Source of the DNA: Chara braunii
Taxonomy: Eukaryota > Streptophyta > Charophyceae > Charales > Characeae
Direction: 5' to 3'
Assembly (NCBI GenBank): GCA_003427395.1
Contig: BFEA01000413.1
Coordinates: forward strand, 919,117 to 960,870
Length of the DNA: 41,754 nt
Part shown: in pieces, positions 1 through 10,444 of the stretch
Layout of the letters: each line of letters opens with the position of its first letter
Position numbering within the stretch: the stretch's first letter is position 1
The notes under the pieces: generated by a model
What the model saw: the letters and a program-made list of their open reading frames with translations, nothing else
Database searches by the model: none
Told to the model about the DNA's origin: nothing
Position numbers and translations under genes: made by a program

Positions 1-69
<69 letters not shown>
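1..69. repeat. (GA)n microsatellite
   Basis: Uninterrupted GA dinucleotide run at the window edge, fading into GA-rich sequence to about 145. It may continue outside the window. Confidence 0.95.
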
Positions 70-70
<1 letters not shown>

Positions 71-185
71 AGACGACAAGCACCGATGCCCGCCAAGCGC
101 AACACGGGAAGAAACGAAGAGAGAGAAAGAGAGAAAGAGACGTGAAAAAAAAAAAACAACGCCATCACCAAGTGTTGCTGTGCGC

Positions 186-1745
186 CGTGGCGGGGTCCAC
201 TTGTTCGAAATAAAGCTTGTTTCGATGATCTTTCCAAACTTTGGATTAGGCTTGCGGAGTACATACTAGGGAGAGAATGGGGTATTCCCAGTCCCAGAGA
301 GGTGTGGCAGTGTTGTATGCTCCCTAGCTTTCTGAATCACAAAGTAAAATCCAGGGTATGGAAGGGTATTTTGTACGCTTGGGAAAAAAAAAATCCTCAG
401 ATTCCCCTGCAGCCCTCCTCAAGACTGGAAATTGCAAATCAAACACTGTTGGACAATATCTATATTTGTGACTAGGACGGTGACCCTTTTTCTGCCTCAA
501 ATAGGCCAGGTAATTTTGGCCGTGCGTAGACGGAAAAAGGTGTCTCGCGGGTGAAGCACTTATTGGACGAGGAAAGGGATGACTGGATCTCAGAGGCTAA
601 ACTGCGAGACGGTCTCACTCACCTGAGGAATGTTGCGGAGAACCGTGAAAGGCTGATTCAGGCCATGCCAACACATTGGTTTGCACGCCTAAAAGCGGAT
701 GCGGAACCTGTGTAGCGGGCGCATAGCTGCTACAAGAAGAAGGGGCGGTCAGGTATTAAAAAATCATCGGGCCAAAACTGTCAACAGGGATAAAGGTGGA
801 GGAATGGCAGCAAGCCCCTTCCAAAAAGGGCCTCCACTAGTTGAGGTTCTACAGGAGAAGGTCATAATGTCAGCCAGTAGCCTCCCAGAGGTTCGGGTCT
901 GCGACAGGAACAAACAAACGCTCCTTCTGGGTAAAGGGGATAATTTTATTATCGAACCACTATTACTCTAGTGGGAGGACCGGCAGAATGACCCACGGGG
1001 GGAATCTCCAACTCCGCTGTATTGGTACGAGCCCAGAATTGGAGCTAGATACTCACAATCTATAGCGGAAATCACACCAGCAAGGTTGGCTGCAGACAGG
1101 TTGAGCGCACTGAAGGGCTCAACGACATACGAAAACCAGCCAGTGTGGAAATCCTTGTGGAAAGCACTCCGTTTGATCCCGTCTCAAAAGCAGGCCAGTC
1201 TAATGTGGCTTCAGACACTGCAGGTGGTCCCATCGGCCCAATGGCTGGCATCTAGAGGCATGCAGATACCAACCACATGCAAGAGAATCAGATGTGAATG
1301 AGGATCGGAATAGAACGCTCATATATGGGTATGGTGCCCTCTGTCGGATGAGATTTGGCTATGGTGGATACAACAATGGACAGAATGGACGGGGGGGTCT
1401 CTCTCTCGGATAGATGACTGGATACTCTAGGCAGTACTGCCCTCCCAGGAATGGAAGTACAGCACAGGGTGGGGATAAGCGGCTCTGGTATGTAGAGGCG
1501 TGATCATGCAAACTATTTGGCAGGCGAGAAACAAAGTGGTGTTCAAGGGGGGGGAAATCACGGCTCAACAGCAGCATCACCAAATCTGCAATGCTATACA
1601 ACTCTCGATCCTCGCAGATTGGAGAAACTGCGCGGGGAGTCAAGGGAAAGGCCGACCCTGGTTGATGAGAACATGGGCGCAACAAAACCAGCTGGCTAAG
1701 ATCACATAGGAGGGTCAATTGATCCTCACCAACTGGCTGTTTCAT
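186..1745 (+). pseudogene. 3' part of a decayed LINE (L1-type) ORF2
   Basis: Four separated reading-frame pieces, in the right order, read like the C-terminal third of a plant-type L1 ORF2. Piece one (about 186-473) includes KVKSRVWKGILYAWEKK. Piece two (551-715) includes VKHLLDEERDDWIS. Piece three (1086-1301) includes PVWKSLWKAL and SLMWLQTLQVVPSAQWLASRG, the pattern of the zf-RVT domain that follows RT in plant LINEs. Piece four (about 1500-1709) includes VIMQTIWQARNKVVFKGG, the usual end of that domain. Stops and frameshifts separate the pieces, and no RT catalytic core is present. The copy is therefore 5'-truncated or cut by the window edge, and dead. Known of the family: ORF2 encodes endonuclease and RT for target-primed insertion. 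Assignment to LINE is confident; subfamily is not. The minus-strand ORF over 1359-1745 is a shadow. Confidence 0.75.
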
Positions 1746-2405
1746 GGGTAATGCCTTTAGGGAGGGATGATGGATAGGCCAGTAACTCTTGCCAGTTGGC
1801 CCAACTACGTTGGAGTGGTATCGGAAGAAAGGGTCTAGCCTTGGGTCCTCCCCAGCTCGAGATTGATAGGGCAGAGCGGCGGTCTTTTTGTTTACAAGTT
1901 AGCCCAACGGTCTAGTTATGTTAACTTTTTTTGGAGCTTCAAGTTTAAGGTTTTTGGAAAGTAGACTTGCTAGGAATGGGACACTGGACCCGGTTTCCAG
2001 GTGTATTGAATGGATATGGTAGACGGTTTAACTCGAGCTATGACTCGTAAGCTAAACTGGTTGAGGCTGCCAGGATAACTCCGGGTTGATTTGTGAAAAA
2101 ACAAAAAAAAAAGAAATAAAGTAGTCTGCTGAAGGGGTGCTAGCCTCGAGGGTTTGTGATCCTTAACTGAGCAGTATCGGGGCATGTTGAGGCGGGGTAT
2201 GGAGCAGATGATTTCCATCTCCTAATCACAACCATAGAGTCTCCCACCCTGCTATGCTTGTTTCTCTATCATGTCCATTGTTGTTGCCACGTGTATGTGG
2301 ACAGCTGAGCGACAGTTGGGAGGCTACCTCCCCTCCCGCCCCCCCTTCATCAAAGCATTACACTATATTCCGCCATCTCCCGATCATAACGCACCCTCAT
2401 AGCCC
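1746..2405. other. no recognisable gene; possible LINE 3' UTR
   Basis: Follows the LINE remnant directly and could include its 3' untranslated region. There is a short A-rich run at 2097-2113 but no clear poly(A) tail or target duplication. ORFs here are short and resemble nothing I recognise. Confidence 0.4.
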
Positions 2406-2670
2406 GTACCAGATCACAAACAAGGTATGTATTCATTAACAGGGTGGGTTATGCTCGGGGGCATTTTGCCAATACCAGGTCCCAAACAAGGTATGTATAC
2501 ATTCATTAACAGGGTGCATTATGCTTGGGGGAATTTTGCCCGTACCAGGTCGCAAACAAGGTTTGTATAGATTCATTACTAACAGGGTGCGTTATGGTCG
2601 GGGGCATTTTGCTTGTACCAGGTCGCAAACATGGTTTGTATACATTCATTAACAGGGTGTGTTATGCCCG
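2406..2670. repeat. tandem repeat, about 70 bp x 4
   Basis: Units begin near 2406, 2473, 2543 and 2616, each with a form of TACCAGGTCGCAAACAAGG followed by TATGTATACATTCATTAACA, then GGGTG..GTTATG..CGGGGGCATTTTG. The spacings are 66-73 bp because of small indels. The last unit is cut short. No coding function is apparent. Confidence 0.85.
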
Positions 2671-3444
2671 GGGGAAAGAGGTTTGTGTAAGGTGACAAAA
2701 AAAAAAGCCAGATACATTAGTGAGATCACGGCACATGGCCACACCGCAGGCCTCCGATCACTACTGGGGGGCGGAAAAAAAAAAAACGAAAAAGAAAATA
2801 GAGGGGAGGGCGCAATCAGGCGGAAGGTCGGGGAACTGTCGGGGGAAACGGGGGTGGTTGCAATGGGGAAGCCATGCGGAAAGGAGCGGAAGGGGCGGGG
2901 GTGTAGCGTGCATGGGGGGGAAAGGTGGGCGGCAGGGCGGGGCTGTGGACGACGAGCACGGGGTGGAGGAACATCGATGTGAAAATGGATTTGGACTATA
3001 TGACAGGCCTGACAGAAAACGTCCAAACCTGTTTTGGCTTTTGCTAAAATGTGCACGTGCCCTGCGTGACCAGTGCTCGTGCCCGTATTTTGGGAAAATC
3101 ACATTCTTCGACCGTACACTTGATAAAAGTTCATAAAACGAATTGATGTCACGTAGATATTTTCCTTAAGTTTTGCTTTCGGAAAGAAATAGTTTTGAGC
3201 GAAATATGCAATTGCATGAAAAAGCAAAATACGTGACCCTGCAGCTCATCAGGCCGCTGACGTTTACGTGCCCATTTGCGTAAAAAAGCAAAATACGGGC
3301 CTTGTGTGACCCAAAAAGTCCCATACATTTTACGATTATATGAAAATACGTGGCAGTGTGAGCATGCCCTGAGTGGAAACGGTTGCCGCATCATTTGTCA
3401 GCGTTTTCCGAAGCTTTGCCGCAAAGTGGTGGGGTCTCACAAAT
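2671..3444. other. G-rich intergenic stretch, no gene seen
   Basis: Purine-rich on the + strand at 2760-2960, which opens overlapping ORFs on both strands that I treat as artefacts. A short direct repeat (AAAAAGCAAAATACG) occurs near 3220 and 3286. The last 30 bases (AAGCTTTGCCGCAAAG, then GTGGGGTC) resemble 26127-26152, so a repeat end may lie here. Confidence 0.4.
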
Positions 3445-3963
3445 CGTTGTCGAGCGCATCGGTCCCTCGCAGGGTGGGACCCTTCCGGCTACGTCACGCA
3501 GGAGTTGGTCTACCTTGTCGCGATACACATGGAGCTTCCGCAAGCCGCTCCGGCCGAGTGCGCCAGCCATACCTCTCGCGAACCCCTACAACAGGATAGG
3601 GCCAACGCGAGGTACAACCACCCTCCACCTGCCGGAGTTGTCACCTCTCTTCGATGGGCATATCCCCGCCGAGCTGCCAGTCCACAGTACGAAAGCTAAT
3701 CAATTTCAAACGCAGAGGTGAACCAGCCGAGGGCGTTTCTCGTTCGCTGTAGCAAAGGGGGAACGTGTGGTCTCACACCTCTATCGAACCCGCACGCGAA
3801 CCGACGCACCAGAGGGCTAAAGTCCCAAGCACGACTCATAGTCGGTCGACTAGGACGCATCTCACTCACCACGCGTTACACCACAACACACAGTGCCACA
3901 CAGAACGACATAAAACAAACAACACAACAACACTCCTAGTCCCTTTTGTAGCCATCCCATAAC
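3445..3963 (-). repeat. inverted partial copy of repeat X
   Basis: The reverse complement matches the 3' part of the X copies (compare 23790-24350 and 16540-17096). Shared landmarks include the GAACGAGAAACGCCCT segment and the end sequence CGACAACG. It abuts the direct X copy that starts at 3969. At the junction is a perfect 7-bp palindrome with a 3-nt loop, CATAACG-TTT-CGTTATG (3958-3974). ORFs in it on either strand are shared only because the DNA is shared. Confidence 0.8.
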
Positions 3964-3968
3964 GTTTC

Positions 3969-6009
3969 GTTATGCTCGAAGGTAAATTATGGGTCGCTAC
4001 TGCCCAGGATCAGGATACTACTGCGGCCCATTAAAGAGTTGTGCTTCGCACAGTTGCAGTGCCTACGACTGTTGAAATAAGCATGACATCGCTGGTCTGA
4101 GCGCCCTGCCGCGTTCAGTGAGTTCTTGCAACCGTTGCTGTTACCAGGGGGAGTTGCGGACTCTGTTTTTCCCCCTTGTGCGACTTGTACGGCTGTTGGA
4201 TGTCAAGGTTGAGACTGTTGCACTCTTCTGATTGACTGTGCACGGTTACTGGGACATGTATGTAGACTGCTGTTGTACGTAAAATGAACATAACAACGGC
4301 ACATAGTTACTGCAGCTCGGGGGAGTGATTTGGTGCTATATAAGTATTATTGCTGCAACTTGAAGAGAGTCAAAGATGAGTTGTGCTGCGTATGGACTGC
4401 AAGAGAGGCCGCTTGGCTGCACAGTCTAGCCATCATTGCGCGGCCCTCAGGCGATTCAAGGAAACAAGGCCCTCTCTTAGGAGTTGAGTTGTTCCCCTCT
4501 TGTATCTCGAGCGTATGAAAGACTGAAACCTATTATCTTCTGCCTTTCTTACTCTAAGTCTAGTCCGGTTCTGAGAGCAAGGCGGCAGGTGGGATTGCAA
4601 CCCGTAGGACCGCAGTAAGACTCTGTGGGGAGTCAGCCCACCGATTGCGGGAGCTCTGCCGAAACTTAGGAGGAGTTCTGGAGGCAGGGAACCAAGATGT
4701 CTTCTTGATTGATTGATTCAGGATTTGGGCTAGATTCAACTTGATCCTACGAGGATCATCTTCTGTTATCACTGATAACAGGTCGGTTGCCGATTCGTCG
4801 ATTTACTATTCAACTCCAATCCACTCCTGCCACTCAACCTAAACTTTAAGGCTTTAGCCTTGTGATTTGAACTGTTTTGTTGTGTTTTCACCCAGACTTC
4901 GTTTGAATGGCCATTTAAAGAGAAGTACTTAGCATTTTATTTTGAGGAGTTGCACAAGAGTGAGGCTTGTCTGGCTTAGAGCAAGGGGTGTGAGTGCAGA
5001 GAATGATTGAAGTTGACCCCGTATAGTGCATGAACTTTTGGTTGAATCTTTGATGTGATTGCAGGTATATTTGGAGATTCAGACTTTGGATTTGACTGCC
5101 TGCGCTCACATGCATATATATATGGTTGAGAGGAGCACCATTGTGATTATGAGAAGTGATCGTCACATATTTATAACCCTCTATATATGTGAATATATAC
5201 ATGTCTCGAGTGTTTTGCACGGCCTACTAGGACCACGCGTAAGGGTTAACCAGATTATGTTTTTGAGGGAAACGGGATTTTTTTCCCTTTTATCCTTTGC
5301 TTTTTAGAGTTTCTATGGTTGGACGTTGTACTATGTGACAACCATCAAAATCAAACCCCTTGATTTCTCTCCAGGTCCTAGATGGTGGAGTTGGTCTCCA
5401 TGACCAAAAGAGACGATTGCCACCACAGGTATGAACCTATGTACCACCCACTCTCCGCAGGGTGCAGAAGAGGGTGTGGTTCTCAACCGCACTTGGTGGT
5501 TGTCCAGCGTCGGTAGATTACCCTCAAGGCGCGTTTCAGCCGACACTTGAGTGTCGAACGCGACCCTCGAGATTAACGAGGATCGCACGAGTATGGGTAC
5601 TACATAGTACGCCATCATCGCAACCGCTTGTGTACGCTTGCATTGCGAGTCGATATGAGTTAGTCTAGCGTCCGCGCGGTTTTATACTAAGTCTCACGCG
5701 CTATGTCTATCTGATTTCCGCATCAGAGAGTTATGGGATGACTACTAAGGGACTAGAAGTGTTGTTGCGTTGTTTGTTCAGTGTCGTTCTGTATATGTGA
5801 GTATGTGTGTGTGTTTTTATTTTTATGTTATTTATAGTGGTGTGCGCGTGGCGTGTGGGATGCGTCCTAGTCGACCGGCGCGAAGTCGCGCTCGGGACCT
5901 CAGCCCCCCAAGATGTCGGTTCGCGTGCGTGTTCGATAGAGGCGTAATACCTTGCATACCCCTTATGCTACAGCGAACGAGAAATGCCCTCCGTTGGTCC
6001 ACCTCTGCG
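3969..6009 (+). repeat. repeat X, copy 1
   Basis: About 2 kb that aligns end to end with 22036-24068 from TTATGCTCGAAG to CACCTCTGCG, with scattered substitutions and few indels. It also aligns with copy 3 (12640-12902 plus 14957-16820). It contains a folded segment (4610-4681) conserved in all three copies. No long ORF is conserved; short ORFs shared by copies 1 and 2 reflect DNA identity rather than proven coding. It lies next to the LTR-like repeat Y and pol fragments. I infer it belongs to the leader or internal region of a degenerate LTR element, but it could be an independent repeat. Confidence 0.85.
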
Positions 6010-7524
6010 AAGGAAGAGTGATAAGAGTGATAATCGTTGATTATCAGTGTATGCGCAGTCCACTCGAGGAAGGAAGTGTTCGGCTATACACTTAAAGTAT
6101 TCTGACGCATATAATAGTGGTCTCAACGAGCACCTTGTCATCTTAAGTATCTTTTGATAATTGGGCGATATGTGACGTATCAGATGCGACCGTGGTTGAG
6201 TTAAGGCAGCATCCGTATTGTTGGGTATGTCTATTACTGAAGCGAACCGAGTTGATAACTGCCAACGCTATGAGGCTAGCGACCTATTATGTAAGTTATG
6301 TGCTAAGCTTGCTTGGGATGTAAAGACGTTAAGTTGAGGCGTCTCCCCCTGGTCAGTAAAGTGGCGCTTTAGAGGAGGTTTCTAGTACGTGAGTGACATG
6401 AGTGAGGGGGGTAATTGATAAGTGCGAAATCCGGGGTTTGGTGACAAAGGTCTTTACTTGAGCCAGACCGAGCCGTGGTGCGATGGGTAGTGCAATTAAC
6501 ATTGTGCCTTGACCCTCCGATAGTATCAATTGGCAATGGGGTGAGTCACTTGGAGATTGTCTAGTTATAGCTATCGATAAAGCTAAAGCAGTAGTGGCTA
6601 TTTGATTAACGGTGTGGCTAACCCGAAGAGAGGCTTATGCTTTAAGTATGTTTTATATATACGTATACATTTGTTCTTATGACAATTTTTATCTGGTTGT
6701 TGCCGTATATGCGTTTTTCAGTATTTTGTTTGATGTCTGATTGTCGACGTATGTATGGATTGTCTTTCAGAGGGGACATAAACTTTGCATGAAACCCACA
6801 TCTGGCATGGGACCAGAGGTGAATGGGGTGACTCATTCCTCGGGAAGGTGGTTCTTCCTCAAGGGAGTGGGTCAACGTGTATAGTTGTCCTCAGTGGAAG
6901 TGCATTATGGAATTGTTATGCCCTTGTTAAGGCTTAAGAAAACAGTTATCAGCCCCATGAATGATAGTGAGACCCATGCCGAAATTATGTTCCTGGTCCA
7001 TTAGTGGGGTGATGTTATCTCTCCTATGAAAGGAGAGTAACTACGTTATCCGTTGAGAAAAGAGCAAGGGGCTTGTTACCTTGCCGAAACTGTGATGGCC
7101 AAGTGGAACAACTAGCGATTAGTGAGAGCGGTTCTGGAGTAGTGACCTAGGATCGTATCGCATTAAGCAGGGCCAACATATTTGTAAGGGCGCAAATTCA
7201 CTATTTGTTGCCTTAATAGGTATGAATGGGGTTGTCTATCTGGCCGTGATCAGGTTCGGTGAGGTGCAAACGCTGAGATCAGAGAGGGTTGCGGTGAGGC
7301 TTGATCTTTAGAGTGGGGCTCAGGAGTCAAGATGTTATCTTATGAGGATTACACCGCCCCTCTGTAATATATGCTTTGCTTAAGAATTGAAGGGGTAACA
7401 ATTGTATCATGTTATTTACTCATTGCTAGTCTTATTTCTGCCTTATAGAATATTGAATATGTTCTGGGGAGTTATCTTGTTGCATGACTGATAATTGAGT
7501 TGGCTTTATGTTATTGTTTATAAA
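6010..7524. other. non-coding stretch between X copy 1 and a hAT-like MITE
   Basis: Homology to X copy 2 stops at CTCTGCG (6009). The sequence after it has no ORF I recognise and no match to the X copies. By position it may be eroded retroelement interior, since a Y repeat follows at 9118, but I see no pol motif. Confidence 0.35.
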
Positions 7525-7532
7525 GCGTATTG

Positions 7533-7943
7533 CTGTGTAGCATCGTGTTCGGGTTCGGTGACCGAATCCGAACGTTTGGGACCGAACGCGAACGAGCGCC
7601 GAAACTCTCTGAACGCGAACATAAAAATATTAAAAAAAAAAAAAACTAAGATTCTTCAAAAAATCTGAAAAAAACTATATGGTATGTAAAATAATAATAC
7701 AAACAACGTTTGCCTTGGAGGTATGGTCAAATTCATAACCAAACTCGAGTTAAAAATCAAAAACCAAATATATATATATCGTCAAATATATATATATATC
7801 GTCAAATATATATATATAAGTCGGTGAAACTCCGACGAAACAGTTTGTCACAGCCCCTCGTTTGTTGTCCTCTTCTCTCTCTCTGCCTACGGTTTATTGG
7901 GCAGTTCTATTTGTGACGATATATATATATATGTTCTATTTGA

Positions 7944-7989
<46 letters not shown>

Positions 7990-8087
7990 AATATATTCGG
8001 CCGAACACGTTCAGGTGACGTTCGGCCGAACACACGAACATGTTCGGACGTTCGAAAAAGCTCGAACATGTTCGGTGTGCTACACAG
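7533..8087. mobile_element. hAT-like MITE with 8-bp target duplication
   Basis: A 555-bp element with 10-bp perfect terminal inverted repeats, CTGTGTAGCA and TGCTACACAG. It is flanked by identical 8-bp direct repeats GCGTATTG (7525-7532 and 8088-8095). Eight-base target duplications are typical of the hAT superfamily. The subterminal regions are dense in forms of CGAACGTTCG and GTTCGG, which could bind a transposase. The middle holds (TA)n runs separated by CGTCAAA. There is no transposase ORF, so it is non-autonomous. The TIR does not begin with the most common hAT bases, so the superfamily is less certain than the element. Confidence 0.85.
7765..7985. repeat. (TA)n microsatellites inside the MITE
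   Basis: Alternating TA tracts at about 7769-7782, 7787-7798, 7807-7818, 7918-7931 and 7947-7985, several preceded by CGTCAAA or GACGA. They account for the ORFs rich in I and Y in this interval. Confidence 0.9.
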
Positions 8088-8095
8088 GCGTATTG

Positions 8096-9106
8096 TGCTC
8101 TTCAGCTACAACCCTTGCAAATAATTTAGTTTTCATAATGCCAAGAATTATTGTTATCGGTATATGTTATTTATCATGAGTTGTACTACATTTTGGATTC
8201 ATGTTTGGAGTATCCACCTATATGGCATATGTATAGTGTGTCCTTCCTTGATAATAAAAACCGTAAGTGGTTAATGCCTGTGTTATGATTCGAGGGACTT
8301 ATTGTGGATATTTGTGCATTATTTTTTATGGATATTTACTTAAAGGACCCTCTTCGGTATCGCCGTTGTTCTGAATAGGTTTTTTATGCGCCTTTATGAT
8401 AAGTGTCGGGGTTATCTAGTGAGGTATATTCTATTTTTGACTTAGATACGTAACTTCTCTCGAAGTCTCGATCCTAACACCGCTTGTTGTTTGTTCAACA
8501 GGTGATGGGTTCGAGGGAGCTCGAGATGAAAGGCTCTCAAGGGAAGATTGAGGCGAGGTTCGGGTTATAGCAAACCGATAGGAGGATACTCTCGTACCTT
8601 GCTAAGACTTGTGTATACGCGTGGGCGTAAGAGTTAGAGTGGCAGACTTACTGGCTGTGTGATTTTAATCCCGTACTTTGGTCAGCAGGGGAACCTGACA
8701 ATATACGGAGAGGATTTCGTATAATGGTCCGGTAAGATAACCCGAGTTGCAGGCGGGAGGAACCCCAATAGAATGACTGTATATGTGGGGTACGTTAGGA
8801 CTGTCTCAAATCGCGTTACTGGAGTGTTTCCAGTGAATGGAGCAAGGAGTGGTTTTAAGGATATTGTTACTAAGGTTTATTCCACTGGTCCTATCGTTGA
8901 GAGGAGAAAGGATGAGACCTACTTCCTGTCTAGGTCGGGGTGGTCGTACATATGTGAAAGTTATGAAAGACTTAGGAGGAGACATCGACGTGTGTGAGCT
9001 AGACTCTCTAACTTATAAGTGTAATACGTTAGACCTGTGTATAAATGATCCCTTGTGTTGCTTGGTTACTTAAATATGTCTTGAGTTACTTGGATCCCTC
9101 CTATTT
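8096..9106. other. putative retroelement 3' interior, no coding recognised
   Basis: Lies between the MITE and the start of Y copy 1. The segment near 8720-8735 (AATGGTCCGGTAAG) recurs just before Y copy 2 at 18938-18950. This supports shared element context with a deletion in one copy. The ORFs at 8773-9073 are short and unrecognised. Confidence 0.4.
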
Positions 9107-9117
9107 GAGGGGAGTGA
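9107..9117 (+). promoter_or_regulatory. possible polypurine tract before LTR-like Y
   Basis: GAGGGGAGTGA immediately precedes TGTCGG, where the Y homology starts. A purine tract directly 5' of a TG...LTR start is the standard plus-strand primer site of LTR retrotransposons. The copy before Y2 at 18953 does not retain it. Confidence 0.45.
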
Positions 9118-9987
9118 TGTCGGTGCGAATACCCTTATAAGGGTATCCGCCCTGTTTTTTTGCAAGTGACAGAAAATAGATTTAAGAAGTTTGAGTATGT
9201 CGCGCGAGTCACGACAGTTTATATGGCTAATGGTTGACTAGAGTACAGAGTGCGTGGGCGCGCAGGATTAAGGCGCGCGTGATTTTTTTCTGCTGTTGAT
9301 CGTAAGGCCGACGCGGGGCGTCGGTCGTTTTTTTTTTATATTGTTGATATTTATTTGTTTTTGATTAAGCAGGAACTATGGGATATTTTCCTTTGATGGC
9401 TACGTTTGACCGAGTGGAGCCCGCGTGCGGAGAACGACCTCAACGACGGCATCGGCAAAGGCGGCGCGACTTCGTGTGGTGAGCAGGGTGTCGTAGGATG
9501 GCGTGCAGGGCGATTATGGCACGGTATAAGCAAACCGGCGCGGACACTGAGAGCTGCGCAACCATTTTATTGGTCCTGAGCGCCGCGCCGCACCGCCTTA
9601 TATGGCATTCGGCGTGTTTTGGTCTCAGGTTTGGGCTTAGCCCTATAGGTTATGGCATCGGACTATTGATACGGACGTTCTGGGGTCGAGGTCGGCGGGC
9701 GTCGGCGCAACAACTGCAGCGGAGCGTGTGGAGAAAAACCGAGGGGTTGAGGGTTGACGGGCTATCCCCCTCTGGTTTTTGTTGACAGACGTAGCGGCGG
9801 GGCCGATCCACGGAACCGGTGGGGCTTTAGCAGTCCCCGTACCGTGTATAGGGACCCTTATTTATGATATTTTATGTCTTTTATTTTTGGTTTTTATTTA
9901 TTTATCTATTTGTTTTTCCTTTATTGTTATGTGTGGTCCCGCTTTGGCCCGGAGCGTGGTACCGTAGGTGTAGCAGGCACCCAAGAG

Positions 9988-10056
9988 TCTTTAGCTCAGT
10001 GGGTACACCCATGAACTGTTGAAATACAGACCCGAGTTCAAACCCGGATGATCGGA
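9988..10056 (+). pseudogene. tRNA-like sequence with A- and B-box motifs
   Basis: TTTAGCTCAGTGGGTA resembles a pol III A box and D arm. GAGTTCAAACCCGG, about 45 bases on, resembles a B box and T arm. Between them CTGT-TGAAAT-ACAG could be an anticodon-type arm. I cannot form a good acceptor stem or T stem, so it is a tRNA pseudogene or SINE head rather than a working tRNA. Confidence 0.4.
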
Positions 10057-10162
10057 AATTGGCCGCGGGCGCAATGGGCACGGCGGCCCGAGTGTGCGCG
10101 GTAAGCTAGGGGTATTTACGGCAGGGGNGGTTGTAGCACTACCATGCAGTCCACCCGTAGGG

Positions 10163-10232
10163 GCTTAAGTATAGGGGCGAAAGACTAATCGAACCGTCTA
10201 GTAGCTGGCTCATTCCGAAGTTTCCCTTAGGC
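10163..10232 (+). pseudogene. 28S/25S rRNA-derived fragment in Y copy 1
   Basis: TATAGGGGCGAAAGACTAAT followed by CGAACCGTCTAGTAGCTGG and CCGAAGTTTCCCTTAGG is close to a universally conserved LSU rRNA stretch, which reads CGAACCATCTAGTAGCTGG with TCCGAAGTTTCCCTCAGG. Flanks do not continue the rRNA. It is a fragment on the sense strand, not an rRNA gene. Confidence 0.75.
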
Positions 10233-10352
10233 CGGCAGGCGCGGTCGGGCAACGCTCTACGGCGGGGTGTTACCGCAGCCGGGGGCATCTGTTAAAGTGG
10301 CACCGCAGCGGTTATGGCCACGGGGTTGCCGTGGGAGCACTGCTCCGGTCGG

Positions 10353-10444
10353 GTCCTACGAGACATCCGTCAAAATTTGGAGCGATACACAGAAGATTAG
10401 CATGGCCCCTGCGCAAGGATGGTACGGATATAGCGGAGGAAGAC
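10353..10444 (+). pseudogene. U6 snRNA-like sequence in Y copy 1
   Basis: GTCCTACGAGACATCCG, then AGCGATACACAGAAG, then ATTAGCATGGCCCCTGCGCA and AGGATG reproduce the 5' stem, ACAGAGA region and central region of U6 spliceosomal RNA almost base for base. About 25 weaker bases follow. The invariant ACAGAGA box reads ACACAGA, a change at a catalytic position. I see no plant-type upstream promoter elements and no T-run terminator at the expected place. I infer a retroposed or captured pseudogene. Known role of the true RNA: catalytic core of the spliceosome. Confidence 0.8.

Noticed and set aside
5059-5307. 82-codon ORF conserved between X copies 1 and 2 (also 23119-23367)
   Set aside because: The opposite strand is equally open and conserved, copy 3 does not keep it, and it lacks a family signature. 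DNA-level identity explains it.
10353-10444. Functional U6 snRNA gene
   Set aside because: The ACAGAGA box is altered to ACACAGA, there is no upstream promoter pattern and no proper terminator, and it is embedded in a repeat.
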